Shown: positions 1 through 9,173, numbered from the stretch's first letter. The stretch is DNA of 64,000 nucleotides from an uncultured Sphingomonadaceae bacterium (GCA_947495985.1 CANMBD010000001.1:868001-932000); one strand, 5' to 3'. Notes: generated by a model not told the origin, from the sequence alone. Program-made: numbers and translations.

Positions 1-1
1 A

Positions 2-520
2 GACGGAGCCGCAGATCGTATTACAATTATCGAAGGTACGCTGGCTAAGGCAGTGGGTGTGATGGGTGGTTACATCACCGCCGATCAAAAGATTATCGAT
101 GTAATCCGTTCCTACGCACCGGGCTTTATTTTCACTACCAGCCTGTCACCGGTTCTTGTTGCAGGCGCCTTGGCAAGTGTGCGGCATTTGAAAAAATCAA
201 ATACGGAGCGTGATGGCCAGCAGGTGGCGGCGCAATTGCTGAAAACTATGTTCTCTGACGCGGGTCTACCTGTCATGGACTCTACCACTCACATAGTTCC
301 GCTGTTGGTTGGTGATCCAGTCAAAGCCAAGAAGATCAGCGACATCTTGTTGGCTGAATATGGTGTTTATGTTCAACCCATCAATTATCCGACGGTTCCA
401 AGAGGCTTGGAGCGCTTGCGCTTTACGCCTGGCCCGGTCCACACTGAAGAAATGATGGCCGAGCTTACCAAGGCTCTGGTTGAAATCTGGGGCAGAATGG
501 AATTGCAACTCGCAGCCTGA
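2..520 (+). CDS. hemA: 5-aminolevulinate synthase, C-terminal part (5' end outside window)
   Basis: The reading frame is open from base 2 and stops at 520, so only about the last 172 residues are present. HemA condenses glycine and succinyl-CoA to 5-aminolevulinate, the first step of the C4 heme pathway of alphaproteobacteria. The segment [17 protein letters not shown] near the start matches the pyridoxal-phosphate lysine motif of the family (TL-x-KA-x-G); the lysine codon is at 47-49. The small C-terminal domain follows ([22 protein letters not shown]), which is typical of alpha-oxoamine synthases and complete to the stop. The only close alternative is another alpha-oxoamine synthase (KBL or BioF), but the motif spacing and ending fit HemA best. 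Confidence 0.9.
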   Translation, partial: DGAADRITIIEGTLAKAVGVMGGYITADQKIIDVIRSYAPGFIFTTSLSPVLVAGALASVRHLKKSNTERDGQQVAAQLLKTMFSDAGLPVMDSTTHIVPLLVGDPVKAKKISDILLAEYGVYVQPINYPTVPRGLERLRFTPGPVHTEEMMAELTKALVEIWGRMELQLAA

Positions 521-560
521 TTGCGTTTCGCTGGAACTTTTTGGAATTTCGACGCTATAG

Positions 561-1565
561 ATGGGTATGGCCCAGTCATCCCATTGGATAGAACCTCATC
601 CCCACGGCATCTACATCAAACCCGCAGACGCGTGGATTGATCCTTCCCGCGCGGTTTCACGTGCGTTGGTCACGCACGGCCATGCTGATCATGCGCGTGG
701 CGGTCATGGAAAGGTTTGGGCTACCCCAGAGACTCTGGCAATCATGAACCTCCGTTATGGCACCAACGTAGGCCAGCCAGTTTCATATGGCGAAGGAATT
801 GAGCTGGGCGGCGTTAAGATAAGTTACCATTCTGCAGGACATGTTCTGGGGTCCGCGCAAATATTGATGGAGTATCAAGGTGAGCGGGTTGTTGCGACCG
901 GAGACTATAAACGTCGAGCAGATCCGACCTGCGCTTCTTTCGAGGTAATACCCTGTGATATTTTCATTACCGAGGCCACATTTGGACTCCCTGTTTTTAA
1001 GCATCCAAGCACAGATATAGAAATCCAGAAATTACTGTCTGCAAAGGAAGCTCATCCTGGGCGTTGCATACTCGTTGGCGCATATGCCTTGGGAAAGGCG
1101 CAGCGGGTCATTGGGGAGTTAAGAGCCGCAGGATATCATGAACCCATCTATTTGCATGGTGCCCTGGAAAAGATGTGTGAGCTTTACGGGGAGCTTGGCG
1201 TAGATCTAGGAGACATTCAGCCGGTCATGGAAACCGAAAAAGAAGTCATGCGCGGACAGATAATACTCGCTCCGCCTTCTGCTCTTAACGACCGCTGGAG
1301 CCGCCGGTTACCGGATCCGGTAACTGCTATGGCGTCTGGTTGGATGCGCGTCCGGCAACGGGCCCGCCAACGAAATGTTGAGCTACCCATCATCATGTCA
1401 GATCATGCCGATTGGGATGAACTGACCCAGACTATCAAAGATGTATCTCCTACTGAAACTTGGGTGACACATGGCCGTGAAGATGCACTGGTCCACTGGT
1501 GTGCCCTGAACCAGATCAAGGCAAAAGCATTGGAGCTCGTGGGCCGCGAAGAGGAAGATGACTGA
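561..1565 (+). CDS. Ligase-associated DNA damage response exonuclease (metallo-beta-lactamase fold)
   Basis: A 334-residue metallo-beta-lactamase/beta-CASP-like protein. The metal-binding motif HGHADH lies at residues 39-44 and further histidines include H-x-x-x-H around SAGHVLGSAQI. Its stop is 3 bp before the ATP-dependent ligase start, the known pairing of the bacterial ligase-associated damage-response cassette, where the exonuclease trims ends for the ligase. The helicase and the calcineurin-like phosphoesterase often found with this pair are not in the window. Start codon: ATG at 561; an in-frame ATG at 567 is an equally good choice because no clear ribosome binding site separates them. 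Confidence 0.88.
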   Translation: MGMAQSSHWIEPHPHGIYIKPADAWIDPSRAVSRALVTHGHADHARGGHGKVWATPETLAIMNLRYGTNVGQPVSYGEGIELGGVKISYHSAGHVLGSAQILMEYQGERVVATGDYKRRADPTCASFEVIPCDIFITEATFGLPVFKHPSTDIEIQKLLSAKEAHPGRCILVGAYALGKAQRVIGELRAAGYHEPIYLHGALEKMCELYGELGVDLGDIQPVMETEKEVMRGQIILAPPSALNDRWSRRLPDPVTAMASGWMRVRQRARQRNVELPIIMSDHADWDELTQTIKDVSPTETWVTHGREDALVHWCALNQIKAKALELVGREEEDD

Positions 1566-1568
1566 CAC

Positions 1569-3143
1569 ATGCAGGATTTCTCAAACCTCCTTGATCGGCT
1601 CATCTATACGCGGTCCCGCAACGACAAGCTGGGTTTGATTAGCGCTTATCTGAAAGAGGCACCTGACCCTGATCGTGGTTGGGTATTGGCGGCATTAACC
1701 GGCGAGCTGGACTTCCCGACTGTCAAAGCTTCTGCCGTCCGCAATATGGCAATGGAACGTGTCGATGAAACGCTGTTTCGATTAAGTCGTGATTTTGTTG
1801 GAGATACTGCAGAAACAGTGGCTCTTATCTGGCCTGAGCAGATTGATAAATCGGCAGTCGGGATACCGACTGTAGGCGAAATTGTGGACGAATTGGCTTC
1901 CGTCAGCCGGTCCGACGCACCGATATTGCTCGCTAATTTCATGGATAGGATGGGTTCCAATGAACGTTATGCGTTGCTGAAACTGGCAACCGGCGGCATG
2001 CGTGTGGGCGTTTCAGCACGGTTGGCCAAAACTGCCTTTGCCAAGACTTACGACATGCCCGTCGAAGACATTGAAGAGGTTTGGCATGCGTTGCAGCCTC
2101 CTTATTCGGAACTATTTGCATGGGGAGAGGGCAAGGCTGATCGCCCGGACTTGACTGGCTTCCCGTTTTTTCGACCATTCATGCTGGCCCATCCGTTGGA
2201 GGACAGACTGATCGACCTGACGGACTATGCTGCCGAGTGGAAATGGGATGGCATTCGTATTCAGATTGTCGGCACCGGTCAGGAAACGAGACTGTTTAGC
2301 AGAGGAGGAGATGACATCACCCGGTCTTTTCCGGATGTTGCCGAGGCCTTTACCGCAGTCGGCGTGCTGGATGGCGAGCTTCTGGTTCGAGGTGAATATC
2401 AGGGTGGTGAAGCGGCAAGTTTCAATGCTTTGCAACAAAGACTCGGCCGCAAAAAAGTATCGGCAAAGATGCAGATAGAATATCCGGCCTTTGTGAGGCT
2501 GTATGATATCCTGTTTGATGGTGAAACCGACTTGAGAGAGCAGAGCTGGATTGACCGGCGAAGAACGCTCGAAAGATTCGTGCCAAAACTAAATGCTGAG
2601 CGCTTTGACATATCAACTATATTGGAAGCGCGCGATTTTGAGCATCTGGGTGAAATCAGAGATGGTGCAAGAGATGCCGCAATTGAAGGCGTCATGCTCA
2701 AACGAAAAGACAGTCCCTATATATCTGGCCGGAAAACCGGGCTTTGGTACAAATGGAAGCGCGATCCGCTGGTTGTAGACTGCGTGATGATGTACGCCCA
2801 GCGAGGTTCCGGGAAAAGATCATCTTTCTACTCGGACTATACCTTCGGATGCTGGACAGAGGATGGAGAGCTTTATCCTGTCGGAAAAGCTTATTCGGGT
2901 TTTACGGACGAGGAGCTGAAAATGCTCGACCGTTTTGTCAGACAAAATACGCTGAATCGTTTTGGTCCAGTCCGCGAGGTCGAAAAAACAATGGTTTTGG
3001 AAGTAGCTTTTGATTCCGTGCATGAAAGCAAACGCCATAAGTCGGGTTTGGCCATGCGGTTTCCAAGGATATCCCGCATCAGGACCGACAAGCCCGCTGA
3101 AGAAGCCGATCGCGTTGAAACTTTGAAAAAGATGATTTCATGA
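1569..3143 (+). CDS. ATP-dependent DNA ligase (ligase-associated damage response type)
   Basis: A 524-residue protein with an N-terminal helical ligase domain (about 1-190), an adenylation domain and an OB-fold C-terminus. The catalytic lysine motif EWKWDGIR places the AMP-accepting lysine at residue 225. Other nucleotidyltransferase motifs are visible (FSRGGDDITRSFPDV, LDGELLV, EGVMLKRKDSPY, WYKWKRDP). It seals nicks with ATP and, from its coupling to the exonuclease gene 3 bp upstream, probably acts in accessory DNA repair rather than replication, which uses NAD-dependent LigA. It has no LigD-type primase or nuclease domain. The gene is convergent with the fasciclin gene downstream. Confidence 0.9.
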   Translation: MQDFSNLLDRLIYTRSRNDKLGLISAYLKEAPDPDRGWVLAALTGELDFPTVKASAVRNMAMERVDETLFRLSRDFVGDTAETVALIWPEQIDKSAVGIPTVGEIVDELASVSRSDAPILLANFMDRMGSNERYALLKLATGGMRVGVSARLAKTAFAKTYDMPVEDIEEVWHALQPPYSELFAWGEGKADRPDLTGFPFFRPFMLAHPLEDRLIDLTDYAAEWKWDGIRIQIVGTGQETRLFSRGGDDITRSFPDVAEAFTAVGVLDGELLVRGEYQGGEAASFNALQQRLGRKKVSAKMQIEYPAFVRLYDILFDGETDLREQSWIDRRRTLERFVPKLNAERFDISTILEARDFEHLGEIRDGARDAAIEGVMLKRKDSPYISGRKTGLWYKWKRDPLVVDCVMMYAQRGSGKRSSFYSDYTFGCWTEDGELYPVGKAYSGFTDEELKMLDRFVRQNTLNRFGPVREVEKTMVLEVAFDSVHESKRHKSGLAMRFPRISRIRTDKPAEEADRVETLKKMIS

Positions 3144-3174
3144 AAAAGCCTGCAGCGCATTAGCGCCGCAGGCT
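3141..3174 (-). terminator. Rho-independent terminator of the fasciclin gene
   Basis: Read on the minus strand, AGCCTGC pairs with GCAGGCT around a GC-rich inner stem (3147-3174), followed directly by TTTTT. It lies 28 bp past the fasciclin stop and just after the convergent ligase gene. On the plus strand there is no U-tract, so it should work mainly for the minus-strand gene. Confidence 0.75.
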
Positions 3175-3201
3175 AGGAGGGATTGGTTTGGATTTGGTCG
3201 G

Positions 3202-3753
3202 TTAAGGCATCACAACTGTATCGATGGCGTGAATGACGCCATTGGACTGGTTCACATCAGCCATCACGACCTTTGATGCACCGCCTTTGGCATCAGTCAG
3301 CATCAGCGAACCGTCACTGCCCATGGAGGCTTTTAAAACTCCGCCCTGGACAGTTGGAATAGAAGCAACGCCATCGGGTGCCTGTTTGATCAGACCCATG
3401 ACATCCTTGGCTTTGAAACGGCCTGATACGACATGATAGGTCAGTATCGAGGTTAGTGTTTCTTTATTCTCCGGCTTTACCAGTGTTTCCACCGTTCCTG
3501 CTGGGAGCTTTGCGAATGCAGAATTAAGCGGTGCGAAGACAGTGAAAGGGCCGTCGCTGGATAGCGTGCCTGCAAGATCAGCTGCGGTGACTGCGGCAAC
3601 AAGAGTGGAGAAATCATCCGTGCTGGCGGCTTTCTCAACTATATTTTGTGAGGACATTTCTGCATGGTGCTTAGCATAAGCACTGCCGCCACTGGCCAAC
3701 GCAAGCGAACCAACAAGCGCAACAGCGATTTTGGAAAAACGAAAATTCTTCAT
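3202..3753 (-). CDS. Secreted fasciclin (FAS1) domain protein
   Basis: A 183-residue protein. Residues 1-27 form a classical signal peptide ending GSAYA, so the mature protein starts near K28 in the periplasm or outside the cell. The rest is one FAS1 domain: the H1 box is visible as DGPFTVFAPLNSAFAKLP and the H2 box as LTYHVVSGRFKAKDV, ending with the usual NGVIHAIDTVVMP. FAS1 domains mediate adhesion or ligand binding. The gene is downstream of an ECF sigma/anti-sigma pair on the same strand, which parallels the mycobacterial SigK-RskA-MPT70/83 arrangement and suggests it is a target. The ribosome binding site AGGAGTT is strong but can pair with an upstream segment. Confidence 0.88.
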   Translation of the reverse strand: MKNFRFSKIAVALVGSLALASGGSAYAKHHAEMSSQNIVEKAASTDDFSTLVAAVTAADLAGTLSSDGPFTVFAPLNSAFAKLPAGTVETLVKPENKETLTSILTYHVVSGRFKAKDVMGLIKQAPDGVASIPTVQGGVLKASMGSDGSLMLTDAKGGASKVVMADVNQSNGVIHAIDTVVMP

Positions 3754-3799
3754 GGGGGTAACTCCTAAAAATTCATATCCGAAGCTGGATATGCGAGGA

Positions 3800-3827
3800 G
3801 TTACGGAGTGACTATTCCAACGGATGC
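3800..3827 (-). promoter_or_regulatory. Candidate ECF-sigma promoter of the fasciclin gene
   Basis: On the minus strand GCATCC is followed after 16 bases by CGTAAC, a spacing and base pattern typical of ECF sigma promoters. It lies between the anti-sigma stop and the fasciclin start. No copy was found upstream of the sigma gene itself. The match is by eye only. Confidence 0.4.
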
Positions 3828-3835
3828 AAAAAAGT

Positions 3836-4552
3836 TCAGATAATTGTTATTTTACCGGTAGCAACCGGCTCACCAGTAGGTTTGGCATGGGGTATTTCGG
3901 AGGGTGGTTCCATGGAGAGTTGCAAAGTTGCCGCGGCGTTGATTAACTTCCGGTGATCGCTGGGGACTGTCATCTGGCTGATACCGTCGCGGCCGATTTG
4001 GCCTAGCGAGCGAGGCACGCCATCGCGGTCTACGATCCACAGTTCCGGTTCGGTTTCCGTTTCGGGCATGCCGTCAACATCGACCCGCATTTCGGCAGTC
4101 TGAGGGTCATAGGACACCGCAAGCACCAGTCCCTCAATGTCCCCGGTCAGTTGCGCAACCGCTACGGACTGGGGCTCGGAAGTTGGCGCAAAGGGGCCCG
4201 GACCGACAATTAATGCTAGCGCGAGACAGGCGGCCAGCGCGCCCGAGACAATCGCGCCTAAGCGCCAGCGTTTCAGCTGCACAATCGTACCGTCAAAGGT
4301 GCCGCCATCCAGTCGACTTTCGATGCCGTCCCAGACAGAGGCCGCTGGCTCAACATCCTGAAACTCCTGATATAAAGGATCAACCCGCCGGTTCCAGTCA
4401 TCAACGGCCTTGGCAAATACCGGATCGGATAGTTGCTTACGCAGCGCCGCCGCTTTCTCATCACCATCAAGCAGGCCAAGTACCAGCTCTGCCGCCAGAG
4501 TTTCATCATCCGGCGCTTCGTCATCCTTAAGCGGTTCCGTTTCGTCAACCAT
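3836..4552 (-). CDS. RskA-like anti-sigma factor, single-pass membrane protein
   Basis: A 238-residue protein. Residues about 18-75 form an anti-sigma domain of RskA type (AAELVLGLLDGDE, then WNRRVDPLYQEF). One transmembrane segment follows at about 98-117 (LGAIVSGALAACLALALIVG), with a periplasmic C-terminal domain to 238 (VSYDPQTAEMRVDVDGMPE; P-x-x-H-x-LINAAATLQLSMEPP), as in the anti-sigma-K factor family. It should hold the ECF sigma factor inactive until regulated proteolysis or a redox signal releases it. Its start overlaps the end of the sigma gene by 8 bp, indicating translational coupling. Confidence 0.85.
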   Translation of the reverse strand: MVDETEPLKDDEAPDDETLAAELVLGLLDGDEKAAALRKQLSDPVFAKAVDDWNRRVDPLYQEFQDVEPAASVWDGIESRLDGGTFDGTIVQLKRWRLGAIVSGALAACLALALIVGPGPFAPTSEPQSVAVAQLTGDIEGLVLAVSYDPQTAEMRVDVDGMPETETEPELWIVDRDGVPRSLGQIGRDGISQMTVPSDHRKLINAAATLQLSMEPPSEIPHAKPTGEPVATGKITII

Positions 4553-5114
4553 CGTCCATGCAATCCTTCAAGCGCTTCAATCCCCGGCGAACCCAGCTTT
4601 TGACGGTCCCCAGAGGTGTATCCAGTTTCTGCGCCAATTCATTATAGCTATGCCCTTCGAAGAAAGCCGTGCGGATCACGTTGCGCTGGCGTGCTTCCAG
4701 ACTGTCGAGACATTTGTTCAAAATATCGTTGCCTTCCTGTGTTTCGAGCCTTTCCAACGCACTGCGCTCGTTTGACGCCATTTCCTTTATGGCATCATCC
4801 GAAACCATCACCCGGTTGCCGCCGGATCGTTTCCGATCAATCGCGGTATTGCGCGCGATGGTCGCCAGCCATGTTATCGGGCTTGCCCGCTGTGCATCAA
4901 ACCGCCCTGCATTGCGCCAGATTTTCAAATAAGCGTCCTGCAGTGCATCTTCCGATGCCTGGCGATCATTTAAGATACGCAGGCAAACGCCAAAAAGTTT
5001 CGCCGACGTCAGATTATATATATCCTGAAACGCCTGACGGTCACCACCGGCAGCCTGACCGATCAGGCCGGAAAGCTGCGCACGGGCGCGATCTGTTTCA
5101 CTGGGTTGGGGCAT
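4545..5114 (-). CDS. ECF RNA polymerase sigma factor (SigK-like)
   Basis: A 189-residue sigma-70 family ECF protein. Region 2 spans about residues 25-95 (LFGVCLRILNDRQASEDALQDAYLKIW, then ITWLATIARNTAIDRKR) and region 4 about 130-185 (LEARQRNVIRTAFFEGHSYNELAQKL, with the helix-turn-helix GTVKSWVRRGLKRLK). It is followed, with overlap, by its RskA-type anti-sigma factor and then the fasciclin gene. The likely regulon therefore includes the fasciclin gene. The upstream gap to the dehydratase gene is only 39 bp. Confidence 0.9.
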   Translation of the reverse strand: MPQPSETDRARAQLSGLIGQAAGGDRQAFQDIYNLTSAKLFGVCLRILNDRQASEDALQDAYLKIWRNAGRFDAQRASPITWLATIARNTAIDRKRSGGNRVMVSDDAIKEMASNERSALERLETQEGNDILNKCLDSLEARQRNVIRTAFFEGHSYNELAQKLDTPLGTVKSWVRRGLKRLKDCMDDG

Positions 5115-5153
5115 GACCTTAGGCCACAGAGGTTATGGCAATTTGCTGAAGTT

Positions 5154-6134
5154 TCAAGCACCTATTATTGCGGCGAACCGGTCACGGTCCACATTGCCAC
5201 CGGAAATTGTGATCACTGTTCTGTCCGTTACAGTTGCTTTGCCAGATAAAATCGCTGCCAAAGCCACTGCCCCTCCGGGCTCGACTACCAGACGTAATTT
5301 TTCAAACGCAACCCGCATTGCGTGATGCACCTCCGCTTTGGTCACAGCCACAGCATTAGCGTTCCGCGCTTTCAAAACATCAAAAGTCAGCGGTGAAACC
5401 AAAAGTGTCTGCAAAGCATCACATTCTGTGGGCGGCGGATTATCCTGCACCGGGACAATGCTACCACCCTCCAGCGATCGTTTCATATCGTCCCAGCCTT
5501 CGGGTTCAACAACCGTTATGTCCGCTTCTGGATTGACCAGTGATATCCCTGTCGCCAGTCCGCCGCCGCCACAACATGCTACCAGATGGTCTGGCGGTGT
5601 TCCGGCCTGAGCAATCATCTGCTCCCGAATTTCGACACCGGTGCTGCCCTGCCCTTCAATAATCCACGGATCATCAAAGCTGGGAACGACAACCGCCCCA
5701 CTCTCGCCGGCCAGCTCTGCCGCCAGTTGTTCGCGGGAATCGGCGAGACGGTCATAGGTGATCACCTCCGCACCCAGTTTCTTGGTATTCTCCAGTTTGG
5801 CGAGTGGTGCATCGGCAGGCATGATGATCGTTGCCCTGACTCCGAGGCGTTGCGCTGCCCAGGCCACACCCTGTGCATGATTACCGCTCGAAAAGGCCAC
5901 CACGCCGCACTTGCGTTGATCTGCACTGAGATCGGTCAGACGATGCCAGCCTCCGCGTATCTTGAAGGCACCGATGGGTTGCAGGCATTCCGCCTTGCAC
6001 CAGATTGTCTTTCCATCGACAGTCAGCGGCAAAAGCGGCGTTTTGGGAAGAATTTCGGCAACCTTGCCTGCGGCCCGTTCAACCCCCGCTGCACTTGGTT
6101 TGCGGGTCGGGTCCAAAAGTAATTGCTCTGTCAT
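5154..6134 (-). CDS. Threonine/serine dehydratase family PLP enzyme
   Basis: A 326-residue fold-type II pyridoxal-phosphate enzyme. The Schiff-base lysine is K58 in QPIGAFKIRGG, the asparagine loop is SSGNHAQGVAWAA, and the phosphate-binding glycine loop is CCGGGGLATG. Length and lack of an ACT regulatory domain fit catabolic threonine dehydratase, serine dehydratase or serine racemase rather than biosynthetic IlvA (about 500 residues). The reaction is probably deamination of L-threonine or L-serine to the 2-oxo acid. It stands alone, 39 bp after the sigma gene start (same strand) and divergent from the polyamine cluster. Confidence 0.85.
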   Translation of the reverse strand: MTEQLLLDPTRKPSAAGVERAAGKVAEILPKTPLLPLTVDGKTIWCKAECLQPIGAFKIRGGWHRLTDLSADQRKCGVVAFSSGNHAQGVAWAAQRLGVRATIIMPADAPLAKLENTKKLGAEVITYDRLADSREQLAAELAGESGAVVVPSFDDPWIIEGQGSTGVEIREQMIAQAGTPPDHLVACCGGGGLATGISLVNPEADITVVEPEGWDDMKRSLEGGSIVPVQDNPPPTECDALQTLLVSPLTFDVLKARNANAVAVTKAEVHHAMRVAFEKLRLVVEPGGAVALAAILSGKATVTDRTVITISGGNVDRDRFAAIIGA

Positions 6135-6187
6135 GGCGTCCTTCTATATGCGGTTACTCGATTCCTCTAGCAAAATGAGTGTGCGAT

Positions 6188-7405
6188 ATGAGCAAGGTTC
6201 TGGTGATTGGTGCAGGCGGTGTCAGTTCAGTGGCAGTGCACAAGATGGCGCAGCTGATAGCCGCAGAAACAGGTCCGTTCTCCGAGATCATGCTGGCCAG
6301 TCGTACGGTTTCAAAATGTGAGGCCATTGCCGAGTCCGTGAAAGAGCGGACGGGCGTATCTATTGAAACCGGCCAAATCGATGCGGATGACGTATCCGCC
6401 ATGACCGCGCTGATCGAACACGTGCAACCTGCCCTAGTGATCAATCTGGCGCTGCCTTATCAGGATTTGCCAATCATGGACGCGTGTCTGGCCACGAAGA
6501 CGGATTATCTCGATACCGCCAATTACGAACCACGCGATGAAGCCAAGTTCGAATATAAATGGCAGTGGGATTATCAGGACCGTTTCAAGGATGCGGGTAT
6601 CATGGCGCTGCTCGGGTCCGGTTTTGATCCGGGGGTTACTTCCATCTTCACATCTTGGCTCAAGAAGCATCATTTCGACCGGATCGACACAGTCGATATT
6701 TTGGATTGCAATGGCGGTGATCATGGCCAGCATTTCGCCACAAATTTTAATCCGGAAATCAATATCCGCGAAGTGACTGCGCCCGCGCGTCACTGGGAAA
6801 ATGGCGACTGGGTCGAGACCCCTGCTCTATCTCATAAACAAGAATTTGATTTCGAAGCTGTGGGCCCGAAGAACATGTATCTGATGTATCATGAGGAAAT
6901 TGAATCCCTCAAAACCCATATTCCGGAGATCAAGCGCATTCGTTTCTGGATGACCTTTGGTGATGCCTATCTCACCCATCTCGAAGTGCTGCAAAATGTC
7001 GGCATGACCCGCATTGATCCAGTCATGTATGAGGGCCGTGAGATTATTCCGCTGCAATTTCTGAAAGCGGTATTGCCCGAACCGGCGAGCCTTGGGGAAA
7101 CGACCAAAGGCAACACCAATATCGGGGTGATAGCGACGGGTGAAAAAGACGGCGTCCAGAAAACCCTCTACGTCAAAAATATCTGCAGCCACGAAGCCGC
7201 GTTTGAAGAAACCGGCAATCAGGGTGTGAGCTATACCACCGGCGTTCCCGCAATGATCGGATCGGCCTTGATTCTGTCCGGAAATTGGACCGGAGATGGT
7301 GTGTTCAATATGGAAGAATTTGATCCCGATCCGTTTATGGACATGCTGAACGAACATGGCTTGCCGTGGACGCTCGAAGAGCTCGATGGACCGCTAGAGT
7401 TTTGA
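6188..7405 (+). CDS. Saccharopine dehydrogenase family protein, probable carboxynorspermidine/carboxyspermidine dehydrogenase
   Basis: A 405-residue NAD(P)-dependent enzyme with an N-terminal Rossmann motif ([16 protein letters not shown]) and the saccharopine-dehydrogenase-like second domain ([15 protein letters not shown]). In the alternative polyamine route it reductively condenses aspartate semialdehyde with putrescine or diaminopropane to the carboxy-polyamine. The neighbours carboxynorspermidine decarboxylase and an ornithine-decarboxylase-like enzyme support that role strongly over lysine metabolism. The GTG at 6179 and the ATG at 6188 are both in frame; ATG is preferred because [11 protein letters not shown] puts the Rossmann strand at the very N-terminus. 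The 5' end of the gene is 53 bp from the divergent dehydratase. Confidence 0.87.
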   Translation: MSKVLVIGAGGVSSVAVHKMAQLIAAETGPFSEIMLASRTVSKCEAIAESVKERTGVSIETGQIDADDVSAMTALIEHVQPALVINLALPYQDLPIMDACLATKTDYLDTANYEPRDEAKFEYKWQWDYQDRFKDAGIMALLGSGFDPGVTSIFTSWLKKHHFDRIDTVDILDCNGGDHGQHFATNFNPEINIREVTAPARHWENGDWVETPALSHKQEFDFEAVGPKNMYLMYHEEIESLKTHIPEIKRIRFWMTFGDAYLTHLEVLQNVGMTRIDPVMYEGREIIPLQFLKAVLPEPASLGETTKGNTNIGVIATGEKDGVQKTLYVKNICSHEAAFEETGNQGVSYTTGVPAMIGSALILSGNWTGDGVFNMEEFDPDPFMDMLNEHGLPWTLEELDGPLEF

Positions 7406-7409
7406 TCAG

Positions 7410-7952
7410 ATGAAGCTTGGAAATACTTCCATACAAATTGTCACCGATAACATCACGACACTCTCCGTTGATGCGATAGTGAATGCCGCTAACAGTTCCT
7501 TACTAGGAGGTGGCGGAGTTGACGGGGCGATCCATCGCGCAGCGGGGCCTGACTTGGTTCACGAATGCAGAATTCTGGGTGGCTGCAAAACTGGACAAGC
7601 CAAGATCACAAAAGGGTATAAACTTCCGGCAAAACACATCGTTCATACGGTTGGACCAGTTTGGCGTGGTGGCGAAAATGGCGAACCTGAGCAGCTTGCG
7701 AGTTGTTACAAAAATTCACTCGCAGTTGCCCATGTGAACGGCGTTAAATCAATAGCGTTTTCAGCTATATCCACTGGAATATTTGGCTATCCTGCCGACA
7801 AAGCCGCCGAAGTTGCCGTTCTCTCGATATTCGAATTTTTAGACGCTAACCCCAACAGCTTTATAGATATTGGCCTCGTATGTTTTGAAGACAGGATAGA
7901 ACAAGCATTTACTCTTGCGTTACATGCTCAGGAGCGACGCCTTGGAAACTAA
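7410..7952 (+). CDS. Macrodomain protein, probable O-acetyl-ADP-ribose deacetylase / ADP-ribosyl hydrolase
   Basis: A 180-residue single macrodomain of MacroD/YmdB type. The adenosine/ribose-binding motifs are intact: [20 protein letters not shown] (residues 24-43), the VHTVGPVW strand and the phosphate loop [11 protein letters not shown]. It should bind ADP-ribose and hydrolyse O-acetyl-ADP-ribose or protein-linked ADP-ribose in the cytoplasm. It starts 4 bp after the carboxyspermidine dehydrogenase stop and its end overlaps the start of the decarboxylase, so it is cotranscribed with polyamine enzymes. Base composition is somewhat more AT-rich by eye (about 46% GC in sampled stretches against about 52% next door), which would fit insertion into an existing operon. 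Confidence 0.92.
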   Translation: MKLGNTSIQIVTDNITTLSVDAIVNAANSSLLGGGGVDGAIHRAAGPDLVHECRILGGCKTGQAKITKGYKLPAKHIVHTVGPVWRGGENGEPEQLASCYKNSLAVAHVNGVKSIAFSAISTGIFGYPADKAAEVAVLSIFEFLDANPNSFIDIGLVCFEDRIEQAFTLALHAQERRLGN

Positions 7953-9105
7953 AGCAGGTGATCCTGGCGCTTTTGCACACTTTGATTTGGCGCGAGTCCC
8001 TTCGCCTGCCTTTGTGGTGGATGAAGCGGCGGTTCGCCGAAATCTCGAGATACTGGCGGATGTAAAGGCGCGGTCCGGTGCGAGAGTGCTGCTTGCGCTT
8101 AAAGCTTTTTCGATGTGGTCCCTGGCACCGCTGATCGATCAATATCTCGACGGTTTTTGTGCGTCCGGGCTTTGGGAAGCGAAGCTCGCCAGTGAGCATT
8201 TTAAAGGCTCTATCAGCACTTACTCACCGGCCTATAAAGCTGACGATCTTGTCGAGATTGCTACTCTTTCCGATCATGTCACATTCAACAATCCGGCGCA
8301 GATTGAAAGATGGAAAAGGGAAGCCGGTATAGGTCTCGGTAATTGCGACATTGGTCTGCGGTTGAACCCCGAAATCGCTCTGGGCGAAACACCAAAATAT
8401 GATCCTAGCCAGCGGCATAGTCGATTGGGATTTCCGGTGTCGCAACTACTGGCGGATCATTTCAAAACTATTTCCGGCATTCATTTTCACAATCTATGTG
8501 AGCAGAATTTCGATGCACTAGAACAAACATGGGCCAAGATAGAACCACTGATTGCGCCCTATTTCGATCAGCTGGAATGGATCAATCTGGGCGGCGGTCA
8601 TCATATCACGAGGGATGACTATGATCGTGAGGCGCTGGTGCAATTTCTGTCGGATCTAAGGGCAAAATCGGGTTGCGAAATTTATCTCGAACCAGGTGAA
8701 GCGGTGGCGCTGGATGCCGGGATATTGGTTGGCGAGATATTGGACGTTTTCGAGAATGGCATGCCCATTGGCATCACCGACTTATCCGCCACCTGCCATA
8801 TGCCGGATGTTATTGAAGCACCTTATCGTCCTGCTATGCTTGGAGAAGCCAGCGACGGGGACGTTATCAGACTTGGCGGACCAAGCTGTCTGGCCGGTGA
8901 TATTATCGGCGACTATCAGCTTCCGGAACCCGCGCATGTTGGCCAACGGATCGCCTTTCTCGACCAGGCCCATTATTCGATGGTCAAAACCAATACGTTT
9001 AACGGTGTTCCGCTGCCTTCGATTTGGCTCTGGAACAGTGACACCGACGATTTGCGCTGCGTTAAGGCATTTGACTGGACGGAATTTCGCGACCGTCTCA
9101 GTTAA
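7942..9105 (+). CDS. nspC: Carboxynorspermidine/carboxyspermidine decarboxylase
   Basis: About 387 residues, a fold-type III PLP decarboxylase. The lysine motif is [14 protein letters not shown] (this family has ALKAF instead of AVKAN of ornithine decarboxylases); [19 protein letters not shown] and EPGEAVAL follow in the expected order. It removes the carboxyl group from carboxynorspermidine or carboxyspermidine to give the triamine. The preferred start is TTG at 7942, 7 bases after AGGAG, giving an N-terminus [15 protein letters not shown]; an ATG at 7924 and a TTG at 7915 are also in frame but lack a Shine-Dalgarno sequence. It overlaps the end of the macrodomain gene. Confidence 0.9.
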   Translation: METKAGDPGAFAHFDLARVPSPAFVVDEAAVRRNLEILADVKARSGARVLLALKAFSMWSLAPLIDQYLDGFCASGLWEAKLASEHFKGSISTYSPAYKADDLVEIATLSDHVTFNNPAQIERWKREAGIGLGNCDIGLRLNPEIALGETPKYDPSQRHSRLGFPVSQLLADHFKTISGIHFHNLCEQNFDALEQTWAKIEPLIAPYFDQLEWINLGGGHHITRDDYDREALVQFLSDLRAKSGCEIYLEPGEAVALDAGILVGEILDVFENGMPIGITDLSATCHMPDVIEAPYRPAMLGEASDGDVIRLGGPSCLAGDIIGDYQLPEPAHVGQRIAFLDQAHYSMVKTNTFNGVPLPSIWLWNSDTDDLRCVKAFDWTEFRDRLS

Positions 9106-9173
9106 AATTCTGGATAAATCGCTGCATCGCAATAGTAATCCGTATTTGTGCCATATTTATCGGCCATAGAGAC

